Shown: positions 1 through 14,100 of the stretch, piece after piece
Layout of the letters: every line of letters starts with the position of its first letter
How positions within the stretch are numbered: position 1 is the first letter of the stretch
Assembly (NCBI GenBank): GCA_964036155.1
Contig: OZ038422.1
Coordinates: 37,099,201-37,163,200, forward strand
From: Diploscapter coronatus
Lineage: Eukaryota; Nematoda; Chromadorea; Rhabditida; Rhabditidae
DNA: 64,000 nucleotides
Reading direction: 5' to 3'
Translations under genes and position numbers: made by a program
Notes under the pieces: generated by a model
Seen by the model: the letters and a program-made list of their open reading frames with translations, nothing else
Told to the model about the DNA's origin: nothing
Databases searched by the model: none

Positions 1-2
1 AA

Positions 3-400
3 CTAACTCAGCTATTTGCCATTATATTTTGGACATTGGTCGGACTTCATACTATTTTTAGCTGTATTCCTCAGCTAATTTTTTTTGCAATTGGCTTATT
101 GGACGCTCATCGAATTATTCATATTGTTGATATAGTTTATATACGATATATAGTGGTTCTTAAACAATGGATTGTAAGTTAAACGAATATTATCAAAATA
201 ACAATTATTAATATCAATTATGTAGATAATTTTTTTAGGATTTTTACGATACAATAGCTCCGATCATAGCAAGTTATGCTCAGACTATAATTAGCATTGC
301 CGCGTTTATTTATCTAAAGCGGCGTTTTAATTCGTATGGCAATCTGAGCCCAAGTGCAAGAAATTCTGAACGACGCTTAAATCGATACCTAACGGCATAT
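3..400 (+). CDS. 3' part of a seven-helix chemoreceptor-like gene (partial)
   Basis: Two exons are visible: 3-171 (open from the window edge) and 239-400, joined in phase 0 across a GT-AG intron. The first encodes two hydrophobic segments (beginning LTQLFAIIFWTLVGLH). The second has a further hydrophobic stretch followed by a basic loop, KRRFNSYGNLSPSARNSERR, like the KFQSLAKLSSRNYGSENRR loop of the complete receptor at 37439-41842. That layout fits transmembrane helices 4-6 of a nematode chemosensory GPCR. A donor (GTAAGT) follows at 401, but I could not find a convincing last exon downstream, so the gene may be truncated or decayed. The 5' end lies outside the window. The family (SRA/SRAB/SRX or other) is not certain. 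Confidence 0.55.
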
Positions 401-2687
401 GTAAGTTAGCCCGGTCAATTTTTCACCATATTATGTTGAAAATGAATACGCATAACGTCTAGATTTTATGCGAAGTGATAACGAATGGTTTAAGTATTTT
501 TGAACTATACGATTTTTGCTTTGTTTGGGACAATCAGAAAGAGGACTATGTAGGTAGGATGTTCTCTTAATCTTTTAACTTCGATATCTTAAACATCCTG
601 TGCAAAATTAATTATGTTTTCATTGTAATAATTTTTCCATATATAACGAGTCTATTAGGAGGATGAATCTGTAAATAATTGATTTCTCAAACTTGGTTAA
701 TACATCAAATCACACATTCGTTTATATTTATAACCAATCTCTGGTTTAAAATGCCGAGATTCGTTATAGCGAGTACGAAATGACTTATTCAAAAGCAATT
801 TTGATGAAATTTATAATTCCCAAACTATTTTGTCCCTTTGTATAAGTCATAGCATAATGTCTTTGTTTATTTACAAACGAAAAAACTAGAGAGATTCGAT
901 ATATTTTAAAACGCTCTTATCCAAAAGAACGATGATATCGAAAGAATTTGTTTGAAACAATGAAAATTGTTCACGATTTAACGAAAAATAGCATAAATTA
1001 ATCAGTTTCATAAATTCAAATTTAGATTTTTGAGAGAACTTACTAGAATATTTTAGATATATGTTTTCCCGATGATGAATCCTTGTTATGGAAGGTGATA
1101 TCTCATATACGAGTAAGCATTATTAATAACAAGTTTTCATATTAACTAACAAAAGAAATGGAAAAGCTTGTTTTACCAACATATATCCTGGAAAATATGC
1201 GTTGAGAAATCCTAAATGAACGTTCTAAATAGTGAATCCTTCGATCTTACCATTATTTACATAAACGATAATCATTTTTTATGTCGGATAGGAGACACAT
1301 GAATGTTGCTTTTAATTTTTGAGAATAGAACTCGGCTAATCGTGCTTTGAGGAACCAAAATACTCCTTTCGCGTTATGTGCTTAGAAAGAGCAACTGTAA
1401 AATTAGGAATTGTTTTTTTGAATAAATCTTGAGCAGTATACTTTTTTAGCATAAGAAATGGATTCACACTAGAATAAGTTACATTTTCTACCAAGAAAGC
1501 ATAAAAAACTTTCAGAACATGTTTATTCTTATATACCAAATTGGACCATGTCTCCAAACAATTCCCCTGTTTTTCTTAGTGAGAGGATTGATCAAGGTAG
1601 TTTATGTACATATGCATGTAAAAGAAAAAAAACAATTTTAGAAGAGCAACACTACTATATCATCGACTAAGAAAGAAGTAGTCAAAGTTATTCAAGTTAC
1701 ACCTCATGGCCCGGAGCAACTGCACCCGGATATATTTTCTCATCACGAAGCAAGATTGATCTGAAATTATGGTAAAATGTGAAAAGGCGTTCTATATGTA
1801 TAGGGAAAGTTTATACAACTCACGACTGCTTAACTCTTTCTTTAATTGAATTGATGTATTCATTTTATTTTATCTATTCAAATGCATTCCGAGAATTTGT
1901 CTAATTTGTCGAATGATCAATAAAAAAATTGCTTTCATTCATTCTGTTCGAAGATAGCTGATATCAAACTGTAACATCTTGTCTTGTAAGATAAAATTCC
2001 TACATTACTGGTGTCAGAATACAGTCTACGTACACCAATTATCGTATTAAATCACCTTGTGGATATCTGAAAATTCGGACTAATTGTAATTGAAACAATA
2101 CTACTTACAAAGTAATGATTTGAGTAAAGAAGCTCCGTCGGCGAACAAGCTAGTTTTAATAGATTAATGTGCCTATATTCTGATCATTAACCGATTTTGA
2201 CCATGCCTTATACCGGATTCAGAAAAGATCTGCAACTAATAATTTAGGGCTTCAACTATTTCGGCCTCTATATTCATTTTAAGGAGATCAGATTTTTAAG
2301 CCAAAAATATCGAAAATTCTATTCAGATTTCTGCATCTTGTAGGCGACATTCCTTCTCCAATATCCCCTTTCTCTAATTTCACCCAACGCAGTTTTGTGC
2401 AATGTTAGCTGAGGCGGGAGAATATTCGGTTTGAAATTTCGATTTTAAAAATCTTTTTCTTTATGCTCTTCTCTTCCTGAATCTTGATTTCTGTTCAGTA
2501 TTTTCTTCGATCCATTTCAAGCATCCGATATCTTTTCCAGGGATTAGAAATCATTCTAAAAAATCGCACCTATCTGAATAAATCGAAATAATGTATTTAT
2601 TCTCCTCGAATTTGACATTTTATTATTTGCTTCACGTTTCTCAATTTTCTAATTTTCTACTTCGTTTAATTCCAGAAAGATAGCAAC
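401..2687. other. AT-rich intergenic region
   Basis: Very AT-rich sequence between the receptor fragment and the kinesin gene. No long or family-like reading frame is visible; short ORFs such as 1336-1557 on the minus strand have no recognisable features. The last 200 bases presumably hold the kinesin promoter. An AG at 2674-2675 (TTCCAG), 12 nt before the kinesin start codon, could be a splice-leader acceptor. Confidence 0.5.
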
Positions 2688-5600
2688 ATGTCAAAAATCG
2701 GCAATGAGACGACGACAAAGAAGAGGGGTGGGAAGAGCGAGGAGACGCCGCGGAACATCGTTGTCGCTGCCCGAATCAGGTAGGGAATGGAACGGAAACG
2801 AACTTCAACAGACTTGTGCAAATTTACCTGACTTCTTCTCGTCAAAGATTCTTGAATACTTTCCCGTTCCCGTGTCGAATTTAGGAAATCCCGACTCGTT
2901 CTCCGTTCTAGATTTAAAAGTCAAACCTGTCCCCGTCCCAAACTCTAAAATCACATACCTTACCGCCTGTTCCTGCTTCAAAAAATTGAACTTCTGTATG
3001 AAAAATTATTAAAAAGTGGACAAAATTGAGGCGGTCGGATATTCTTTTAAAAAAGAACGGACAGGAATAGAAAAATTGCAAAGAAAAAATCTAGGACAGG
3101 AAGGATAAATCTTCATGCCTGGTTATTTGACTCCATTTTGAGAGAAAACTGAAGGCTTTGAAATTATTTTCATTGCAGACCGATGAACGATTCGGAGAAG
3201 GCGAGCGGTGCGACGTCCATCTGCCGCGCGGACACCATCAACAGGGCCATCATCCTCAAGAACAAGAGCCTCACGCCCTTCGATCGGGTCAGTTCAAGAT
3301 TGAGAGCACTCAGGAGTTTCATCCTTGAAGAAGAGCATTTTTCTGGAGATTGAAAAGCGATAAGGAAAAGTAAAAGCTCTTCAAGAAGACGAAATCCGAC
3401 TCGACTCACAGGGAACCTATGAATTTGCTTGCAGGTCTATGGCCCCACTTCCAGTCAGAAGGAGATATTCGACGACCTCGTCAAGCCCTCCGTTCAGCGA
3501 GCCGTCCGCGGATACAACTGCACCATCTTCGCGTAAGGATTCAAGAAAAGAGCATGGACTCTTCAACGTTTAAAATTTCAAAATAGTAGTCAATTTCTCT
3601 CAAAATCGATCTAGTTTTGAGGAAACGACTACAACTCGAGTAGCTCATTCTCAAGGTTCAAGATTTGCCAATTCCAGATACGGCCAAACTGGGACGGGCA
3701 AGACGTACACGATGGAGGGCGGCAACACGTCCAAGGAAATCTTGTCGGCGGCAACCGACCCCACCACGGGGCTCATTCCCAGGGCCGTCGAGGAAATCTT
3801 CACTGAAATCAACAATTTGGTATGAAAACCGAAAATGCGCTTCGAATGCAACACTTGAAAGGCATTCTCCGGGAAATGACTTGATACTCGATCAATCAAA
3901 ATCATAAAATCGTAATTCCTCAGCATTGCTCTTTCTGTGGCGGTATTAATTCTCATTGGAACGACGTGCTGTGGCCATAAGGAAATAGTGTGCAAAAACG
4001 AGAGTGTCTCTGGTTCGATGAAAAATATCGGCGTTTCTGCACACTATGTTCTTGTGGTCGGACTTCATTCTAATGAGGATTAATAACATTTCTGTATTTT
4101 GTCAAGAATGAATGCGTTGTTGCAGGGAACGACGGAGTACACTGTGAGGGTCTCGTACGTGGAGCTGTACAACGAGGAGCTGACCGATCTGCTCGCGCCC
4201 AACACGCCCTACGTGCCGGACAAGAAGAGACTCCGAATCTACGAAGATGAGAACCACAAGGTCAGACATTCGTCCACACATTTGGGAACATTTCAGAAAA
4301 GAGATTCAAATATAGAAAATATCAAATTTTCGAACATTTGAATGGAATGAATCGTAAATACACACAGGAGTATTTTTGACGACACTTCTAATGGAAATGA
4401 TGGAAAATTGTCGTAAGATAGTGTGCACCCACGAAACGATAATTCACTAAAGCATTCAAGATTCGACGTTTTTCATTTTCATCTCAAGTACTCAAACGCC
4501 CACAATAATTGGAACATTTTTAAGAATGAAAAAATACAGGTCATAAAATTCGTTAATTTTTAGGGTTCCGTTGTGGTCCAAGGCCTCGAACAGGTCGCTG
4601 TGACCCACAGACACGACGTCTTCAACCTGCTCAAAGCCGGTGCGGAGAAGAGAAGAACTGCCGCAACGCTCATGAATGCATCCAGCAGGTCGGAAAATAG
4701 AAACTCATCTGGAATAAGAGAGGACAAAAACTGGGAAATTTCAAATTTCGAACAACCCTTCTAAATCTTATTTTTAATTTCATTCTTATTGATATAATTT
4801 TATGACCATTTCAACTTTCAGTCGCAGTCACACGGTATTTTCGGTGACCATCACGATGAAGGAAACAAACGAAATCGGGGATGAAGAGATGCTCAAAGTG
4901 GTGGGATATTTGGAATTTTGAATCTTTCTCTAAATTATATTTCTGATTTGTCGAAGTTTATCAGAAAATTTCAGGGCAAGCTGAACCTCGTCGATCTGGC
5001 AGGCTCCGAGAGCATAGGCAGATCGGGAGCCGTAGGGAAAACAGCCAAAGAGGCCGGCCTGATCAACCAGTCGCTGCTCACTCTCGGACGCGTCATCACC
5101 GCGCTCACCGTGTCCTCTGGCCAGCATATCCCCTATCGGTTCGGTCAAGCGTTTTTCGGCAAAAACTATTTTGAAGTTTTGAGAAATGATATTTCAAAAA
5201 AAAACATTTTTGGGACGTTTTCTGAATTTGAATTTTCAGAGAATCTAAGCTGACCCGTCTACTGCAAGATGCACTGGGCGGCTCATCCATCACCTCTCTC
5301 ATCGCCACAGTCTCCCCAGCCAGTTGCAACCTCGAGGTCAGATAAGTGGAACTTGGAATTCTTCATTCCGCGCTCGGCAACCTTATTGTTAGCATAATGA
5401 TGCTTATAATATTCTTGTGCAAGGTTTATATGGACGTATTTTTCCTTGAAAACCCCAAAGAGGACGACAAATGCCGAAATTTCAGGAGACGGCCTCGACA
5501 CTGGACTATGCGTTACGCGCGAGGAACATCGTCAACAAGCCGACAGTAAACGAGAGGGTCCTGGGCAAGGTGGTGCTCAACTCGCTGGCCGGAGAAATCG

Positions 5601-8600
5601 ACCAGCTCAGGAAAGATCTCAAGGCTGCACACGAACGCAACGGCATCTATCTCTCCAAGGAAACATACGAGTGAGCAACTTGAGGAATGAATAATCTAAT
5701 TGAAATTGAAATTTGAAATTTGAAATTTTATAAATCAAAATACTGCAAGAATCCAGGAATTTCGAATGAAAGATGAAATATTTCGGGATAAGCGTTGAAT
5801 TTTCAGTCGATATGAAACGGAGAGTCAACGAGCAGCCGAACTGGACGAGGTCTGCCAGAAGATCTCGAGGCAGCTACAACAGATGGCTGACGACCTTACG
5901 CTCACGGACAACTCGTACTTCCCTCTCTACAAAAGAGCTGTCCAGTTGGAGCAGAGACTCCAGGACAGGAACGAGGAGATCTCACAGCTCAGGATGGTAG
6001 GCAAAAATGAAAGTGTAAAAATTCGAGGGGGAATATTGACATTGAATTTTACTGCCATAGAAAATCGTGAATATCTCAATATTTTAGAAGAAAGCAGATT
6101 TTTGAAAAGTCGCGATCTTTCAAAGAAAACTACAAAAAAATTACATAATTTCAGAAGGAAGCAGAACAGCAGACCAAGCTTCAGGCCTATGAAAACACAC
6201 TCATCCACGTAGACTTGATCGCCAATGACCTCAAGAAGAAACTGGATGAGGTTAGAAGATTTGGAAAATTCTCTAACATGAAATCGACTTGTTTCTTTGA
6301 TCTGATAAAATATTATGATGAGGAAAAATACGTTAAAAATTCTATCAAAAGAAGTTTCTTTTCATGGAAAATGCCATTCTCTAAAAGAAAATGTTCAGGC
6401 AGTTCAAGTGGGTCAAGAACAGCAGCTGGATCTGCAGGATCTGAGGACAAAGTACGACGCGATGTGGAAACTGGCGAATGCGAACAAAAATGCAGTCACT
6501 CAGGCCAGAGCCTCGATCACTGACTCGGCCAGCGCTGCCATTGCCGCCCTCCACCAGATCAGAGAACAGTTCACAACTGCAAACACTGCTCAGACGCAAC
6601 AATTCGGTTGGTTATTCAGAATCGAGAACTTTATTGCCTGATGAAAGGAAACAACATCATTTTGGAAGAATTCTTTTGTAATTCAATGATATATAGATAT
6701 TGACTTTTTGGTGAATTTAATATTTTCAGAGGCAACCATCGACCTGATCAAAACGCTGCTCGCAACCCAACTCGACAAGACGCAGACTGCAACTCACGAA
6801 GTGCAGAAGACCACTGAAATGGAGCTGGAGACGCAGAGGAAAGAAGCAGAACAGAGATTGGCAGAACACGAGCAGAGGAGACAAGATGCCAACAGTCAAC
6901 TGGTTGGAAAAGTTTTCGAGTTTGACGATGGGAATATAGTTTGCAAAGACATGCAGATTCTTGTATGTGTTGAGTACAAAAGGGCTCATTGCTCATGACA
7001 TATTTTCTGAAGATGTTTGAAGATGATATTTTATGTGGTGCTGGAATGAACATTTTGAACCTTTCCAAAGAAGAATTTCTCAGGACTCGTTGCGCAATTC
7101 GATGGAAGCAGTACTGGAAAAGACTGACGCGTCTGCGCAGATCGTGAAGGACATAATCGGGCAGGTGACGGGACAGCTCGAGGGATTCGGCAAGGAGCTG
7201 CAAGCTGCCAGGACGGAGGGAATCGATGTGGCGATGCAGGCCAAGGAGCGCGCTGAGGAGGAAACACAGAAGAGACTCGAGCAGTACAGGCAAAGCATGA
7301 ATAAGGTGGGGGAATTGAGAAAATATTTGAAGATTTTCTCCGAAAATTATGTAGGTGATTTATTTAATTTCAGCTGAGAGCCGCTGCACAACTCATTCTG
7401 ACCGAAACGGCTGTAATGGAAAAGGATGAACAGGAGTGGCAGGAAGCGTGAGAAAATTACTACCAACTTATTAAAAAAAAACGCCTATCAGATACCAGGA
7501 AGAAATTCCGTTAGTCACACTCAAATTTTCAACTTTCAGCCAAGTTCTGGAGGCTCAGACCACCTTCGAAAAGGCAACCGAGGTGTGGCAGAGGACTGAG
7601 GACATCTGCCGAGGGCATGAGGATGAAGTTGGAGAGAGTCTGGGAGAGATTGGGAGACAGACTGAGCAGAGCAGACTGGAATGGAAGCAGATGGATGGAC
7701 AGGCAGAGGAGGCTGTCAAGCAGGTCAAGCAGACCACCGACAACATCGTCCAGACTGTCAAGGTTGGGTTCGACATTTGTGTAGATGAAGAAAAAATCAT
7801 ATTTAGACTGAAAGAATTTTTATTATGTTCCTAAGCGCAGGGTCTATTTCTGTATTCTATAATAGTGATGAAAATATTTCAGCTACAAATGGAATCGGAC
7901 CAGAAGCGCTCGACTGCATTCGGCGCTGCAATAAAAGAGAAATGCGGGGAGCTGGAAGTGCAGATGGAGGAGTGCAAGCAGAACGGAGATAGGCACCTCG
8001 AGGCACTGCTCGAGCAGAACAACCAGCACAACACCAACCAGGTCAGCTGGGAAGAATTTCTTAGAAAGTTCGAAAAAGCGAGAAATATAAATTCAAGAAG
8101 AAACGATAATTGCTATCCTTCCACAAATTCACTGAAAAACCCAAAACCCATATTGTGTTGACCAGATTGACTACAAGTTCCTTTGTCGAAAAATGCCGAT
8201 AAAATTCGTGAGACGTAGATATTATTTTGCGAGCAACCCTTTCAGCACTCTGGCAGATTGCTTCACTGCTACTTTAGCTCTTAATCTCCCTCTTTCCCCT
8301 TTTCGCATAGTTCATACACACGTTGTTCGTTGGGAGCGCTTCAACAAATGAACTTTCAATCAATTTGGTCGCTACAATAATCAGATTTGAATATATCTCC
8401 ATATATTTTGTTTTTAGTCATCTCTTAAATCATACGAATCGATTTTTTGAACGTTTTCCTGGTTTCAGGCAGACAGCGTGGCCTCTCTGTGCGCCAAGTC
8501 GGAAGAGACCTGTCAGCAGCAGACGGAGACTGTAAACACGCTCGTGGACAGCAAGTGGCAGCATCCCACCGTCACAGGTCAGGCAAACATCCTGAAGTGA

Positions 8601-9103
8601 TGATGTTGTTGGTTGCAGGAGAGACTCCATCCGTCAAACAGCGCCCCATTCTCGAGGCCGACCCTGAAGTCCTTCCCGACATTGAACAGCTCCTCGAACT
8701 CAATGGATACAATACTGAAGTGGGTGTTTCAGAATACGATTATCAAAATTTTGAAACACACGAGTCGAGCTTTAATGCTAAATTAAATCAGACCCCTCAT
8801 CCATCTTGGATTTGCATTATTATTTATCTAGAAATTTTGAAGAGTCGTCATATTCTCCTTTCATGACTTTTCATGACGATTTGATTGCTTCAGAGACGCA
8901 AGTCTGAGTTCAACCGCCGCGACTCGTTGCTGGAAATACCCCTGAACCAGCTAGGAGTGATGAGTCCGCAGAGACTGCAGTTGTCCAGGACGCACAAGAC
9001 TGGGACTGAGCTGATGGCCGATTCGAATGGGGAAAACAGGAACAGACTGGAGGTCGAGAGGAGGATGGCCACCATTCAGGAGAACGACAGGAGCGTAGAG
9101 TGA
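2688..9103 (+). CDS. bmk-1: Kinesin-5 motor (BMK-1/Eg5/BimC family)
   Basis: Plus-end-directed homotetrameric motor that crosslinks and slides antiparallel spindle microtubules. Exons: 2688-2779, 3179-3287, 3435-3532, 3678-3819, 4126-4260, 4564-4688, 4822-4900, 4975-5138, 5240-5336, 5486-5670, 5807-5996, 6155-6250, 6399-6606, 6730-6902, 7084-7305, 7374-7447, 7540-7762, 7883-8041, 8469-8577, 8619-8719, 8894-9103; 996 aa. The N-terminal motor domain shows the P-loop GQTGTGKT (near residue 102), switch I SSRSH (near 234) and switch II DLAGSE (near 267). The neck linker [14 protein letters not shown] is typical of kinesin-5 and leads into a long coiled coil. The tail has [10 protein letters not shown], matching the BimC box phosphorylated by mitotic CDK. 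The start is the first ATG before the motor; length is close to Eg5 (about 1,050 aa) and to C. elegans BMK-1. A polyadenylation signal AATAAA lies at 9650-9655. Confidence 0.95.
3942..4087. repeat. Small inverted-repeat (MITE-like) element in kinesin intron 4
   Basis: The left half starts TATTAATTCTCATTGGAA and runs to ATAGTGTGCA; the right half is its imperfect reverse complement, ending near 4087. The arms are roughly 55-60 nt. It makes up much of the 3820-4125 intron. No coding capacity. Confidence 0.55.
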
Positions 9104-11183
9104 GTTGACTGGCAGGGGGCAGAGCGATACAAAGCAGAACATGAGGAAGTAGTATGAAAGAGGACATTTTGAATGTCATTCTACTTCTTACCCCTTATTT
9201 CCATGTTATTTTCATTTCCCCGACCTCAAAATTCAAGCCATCCACCATTTGTTTGGCTCTTTCTTCAAAGCAATTATCTCAGAATTTATGTCATCGAACC
9301 CGAATTTATTTTCTTTGTTTTTCTTCTCTGGAAGCTTGATTTTGTCCTGCTTTTCATTTTTAATATTTTGGTCTTGTGATTTGTAGATTTAAAAATGGTA
9401 GCGATTTTTTCCTTGAAAAATTTGACCATTACCATTTTGAAAGTCTACAAAAATTCAATTACTTGTTACCTGGCCTTTCTTTCAAATTGTCTTTGCAATT
9501 ATTTTTCCCCTTTAGATTATTCTTTTCCATCATTCAAGTTCACTGGCCGGTTCAGTCACATTCTTTTTTTCTCGGAAATTTCTTGTCAATTCCTTATTCA
9601 ATTTTTTTTCTTTTCCTTCTTGTAAATTTAGAATTAATATAAATAAGGCAATAAACATATGGTTTTATCTTGTTTTTGAAGCAAGGTTTTGTTGAAATTC
9701 ATTCATTTTGCAGAAACTTAGGGGTTGTATCATTCTACTTTTTGGAATGGTCATGTTTTTTCGAGTAGACCTAGAAGGGACTTAAGTTATAGAGTTACTA
9801 AATGACGAAATTTATAATTAGAGAGGGTAGGGATCCGAAATAGGGCTAAATAGTGTGGGAAAAGAAAGGGTTCACTAGTCCGTCATATATTATGACTTGA
9901 AAACTGATCATTTCAGAGATGTTTGATTTTCGATCGAATCCCATCTCCCTTCGACGAGAAATCTGATATTCTCGAGATTTGACGGCAGTGCTTTATTATT
10001 CTTATGACCGCGTTATAATTCTAAGAACAGTTAGACATGGCGATATACTGTAATATAAAATAATAAAATGCGAAGAAAGATGATATCTTGGGAAAGGCAA
10101 CATTTTGTATCATCCTTCCTTGTAGTTTAAAATAACTGAAAAGGGAAATTCCAGATTTTGTACAGAACCAGCATGTGAATAGCCGAATTGAGGCACATTA
10201 TGTCAAATCTCACATATCACAACAAATAAATGAGTCTCGAGAAATAGTAGAATTTTGAAAGAAGATAACGATAAATAGAAGTCATTATGGAAAAATCAGA
10301 AGAAATATGGAGCTACATTGACCTCTATGATTGCATAATTATACGCCAATACCACATTTGTCCGACTTTTTGTATGAATATGCACCAATAATGTTTCAAT
10401 AGTGGGGCCTTCAATAGGTTTAACCAATTGGACAATTCCTAAAATTGTAAACTTTAGGCAAAAGCTGAACTTCAGTCATTTTAACCGACTGCAATTCCCT
10501 TTTTAGTCTAACTGAAAGTCTGGATATATGTCTGATCTTTTTTTTTGGACCTTTGGGATGTTAGATAAAGCATTTTCTTACTAAATGAGTATAAAAGTTT
10601 ACCAATATTCCTTTCTTGTCGAATATCGAAATATCGCTGTGATGCTTTGTCGAGTTGATAGTCAACTGAAAATGGCACTTCCATGTGTGTATGAATTCGG
10701 GACACCTGAAATTTCAAAGTTTCAAATTGGAACTCGAGATTTAGATTGCAAAACTCACTTCAATAGGGAATTTTATGAATTTGAACGATGGAATAGCTCT
10801 GAATTGGTAGAGAATTTCCCGGGTAATGTTGGCGATACACACGTTGTCTTCTTCCTTGCAATTCTTCAGACATGAATAACCATCTTCAACGCTGCTAAAA
10901 TTCAACAAAATATTGATATTGCCATTTTAAATTTATCTAACTCTCTTAAAACACAATAATAATCGTAAAAGTAGGAAATTTGTAAGTTTATCGCATTCAT
11001 ATATGAGATCACAGCATGACAATTGGGCAAGACTAATAATAACTCAGCGATCAGGGATATTTCAACTCCACTTTCATTTGGTTTAGTTTTGAAATAAGAC
11101 TGGAGGTGGAGTGGAATTAATGGCGATTTTTCGCTATTCGATATATCCCTGGCTAAAAGTGTCAGAAAACCTATATGCATCAA
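9104..11183. other. Convergent intergenic region between kinesin and fibulin
   Basis: This is the space between two 3' ends. It holds the kinesin polyadenylation signal at 9650-9655. A stretch near 9800-9870 (GTAGGGATCC...TAGTGTGGGAAAAG) resembles, on the other strand, sequence in fibulin introns near 15555-15600 and 17200-17260 and may be a decayed mobile element. An open frame at 10675-10875 on the plus strand has no recognised family and no supporting splice structure. Nothing else can be supported. Confidence 0.45.
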
Positions 11184-14100
11184 TTAATAATTAGGCAAAT
11201 GGAATTGGTTATGTCGTTTGTGCGCAGAGACATCGATGACGAGAGTGGCCAGGTAATTGTTGGTGGCCACTCCATTCCTGCTCATTCTCAGTATCAACTC
11301 GAGTGTCACTGTCTGCGGTCCATCCAAACTGTCCCTCAAAGTCACCACTGCGGAATTTCTCTTCTCCCCTTTCTGCAGCAGGAAATTCGCTCGTACTGCA
11401 GGAATGACGGAGGGATTGCCTGATATATGGTTAGTTTTTAGTTTAGATTAGTGAAAATCGGGATATTCCGCAATATTGCAGCATCATTACACGAAGAAAT
11501 AATGCGTGGGTAGAGAAGTCCATTGCTAGGTGAGGCTAGAGAGACATGTTCTACCTTTGCATATTAAAGTTACTAGAACTGCGGAATATCCAAGTTTTCC
11601 GAATTAGTAAATATTGTCGATTACCGATAACTTGAGACAGAATACATAGTGCACAAATTCGAATATACAAAGTGTGTATTGCGTATTTACGAATAGTCGT
11701 CTAGCTTTTCTTCTGAATATGATGTAATAGCGTAAAGTGTGCTGCAAACAACGCGCGCACGCGCGTAAAAATTGTGTTTCATATGCTTCGTCTCAAGTAA
11801 TCGGTCATTTACAATCGCACACCAGTTATAGCGCTCTTCTGGGTCAATTCGAATTGAACCTGCACATCGCCTTGACTGGGAGCTGTTACTTTGAATAGAG
11901 TTATTGCAGGGCGGTGAGGGGAAATCGGCACTGCAAAAACGATATTGACTATGTTAGTTGGGGACTTTCAAGAAATTGGTGATAATTCAGGCTTTTTAAT
12001 ACACAACCCCTGACTTAATGGTCAGACGAATTTCAACTTGAAGAGCAAACATCATAAAATATCGAAACGATTAACGTTTCAGTTTACCTTGTCGTGCCAA
12101 GGAAATAAACTGCCATGTAATGTAAAGTGGGTATCGAGCGATGCAAACCGAAGGAGCCAAACCCAAGCACGCATTTTGCACTCGATTACAACGACTGAAG
12201 ATTAGTTGAAAACAAGCTAGTCCGATTAATCAAATTCATGCATATACTTTCTAAAATTTGCTCACTTTTTGTTGTTGTAATCGTGAATGTAATTTTCTGG
12301 ACATTCGATTTGATGGCACTTAAATGATCCCAGGGTGTTAACACAGACTCTTTCACCCCCTTGGCATTCACCCGAAGCACTGCATTCATCTATGTCTGAA
12401 AATTACAGTTGAAATTAATAAATTGGCCAAATTAAAAATTCATTTTCATTCTGAAGCTATTCGGAAATCGAGAGATATCGAAATATGGAATATAGACAAA
12501 AGTCGAGTAGAATAACCAGATAAAGAGCCCTTTTTCAAACTATTTTGTCATATGTTGTGTCAGAATTTTTTGCGGTTTCCAATTTGTACATTTTGGAATA
12601 AAATTGCCGATGAAGATCACAATTTTCTACTCATGATAAAAATGAAAAAAAAGAATTAGAAAAAGAGGCATACCAATGCAAGTTCGTCCATCCGGCTGAA
12701 TTTTGTATCCTGGGGGACATTGACACAAATAACTTCCTTTCGTGTTAATGCATCCACCCATACATAATTCATTACCTGAAAAAGTATCAAAATTTCAATT
12801 TGCAGAAATTAAAAACTAAAAATAGAAAATTTCGAAGAAGATTCCGAACTTACCACTTCCAGCCCAAACAGAGCATTCATCGATGTCTTCGCAAGTCAGC
12901 CCATCCGCACCGAGAGCGAATCCTCGATCACAAATGCATTGATAGGATCCTGAAAATCAATAAAAATTAACGATGTTTCTCTTTAGTCTTTACCAGGCGT
13001 GTTGATGCAACGCTGCTCGCACTTTGCCAGCCCAATTGAGCATTCATCCACATCTAAAATATTGAATGAAGATCACAAGCTTCGTTCAACTCAATTACCA
13101 TCACACTTCCTCTTGTCAGCAGCCAATTGGAATCCGGGCTTGCATTTGCATTCGAACGAGCCGATTTTGTTGATGCATTCGGCAGACAAATCACAGACAT
13201 GACCAGCGAACTTCTTGCACTCATCAATGTCTTCACAGCGTTTCGTCTAAATTACGAAGAAATTTTGGAGGGGTTTAATGAAAATAATAAATAACAATAA
13301 TAAGTGCTAATAATGGCATAAAAAGTAAAGACAAAATCAAATACATATATAAGATATTCTATTCTACAGAAAAAAAATTGTGAAAGTAGCCACGTAACCC
13401 GAATGTAATTACTTCTAACAAATTAGCATCGAATGCGAATGTCAACCTTATACTATCTCTTCAAAACTATTCTAAATAACTACGTGGAAATCACTTTTAC
13501 AAATATCTTTCATTCGGAATAGAATAGTTATCATTGCAAAAAATAATCTTACAATATCATTGAACTCGTATCCAGCATTGCACCGGCACTTGAAGGAACC
13601 GAGAACATTTATGCACATGTTATTGCCACAAGGCATACCCGTCTTGCATTCATCAATGTCTAAATTCTTTGAGTAGAAAATAAAATAAAATAACTCTTCA
13701 ATACCTTCACAGAATCCACTGTCTTTGTTGACTTCGTACCCATTTCCACAGAGATTTCCTTTCTGCTGACATCGATAAGAACCGGGAGTGTTCACGCATT
13801 CCTCAGAGGGAGAGCAACGATCCTGTTGAGCACACTCATCAACATCTAGAAACGATAACAATATATTTTAAGGTAAAGAAAATTTGCGCAAGAATATTTT
13901 CTCAAGAAATGACAGCTATCTTTGAGAACAATTCCTGCCAAATATTGTACCAGTCAATAAGTTATCGTTCTTTGGAAATAGTATTCTTCTCCAAGTCAAA
14001 TATCGTTTTTACGAACTCTGATCAGAACTTTTGAAAATGGAGTATTGATATCGACGAGTTCCAAACTCTTATGGGACAATCCAATTGAAAGGGAATAGGT

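Noticed and set aside
10585..10875. 96-codon plus-strand ORF between kinesin and fibulin
   Set aside because: AT-rich, no domain, no splice partners, between two convergent 3' ends; no support as a gene.
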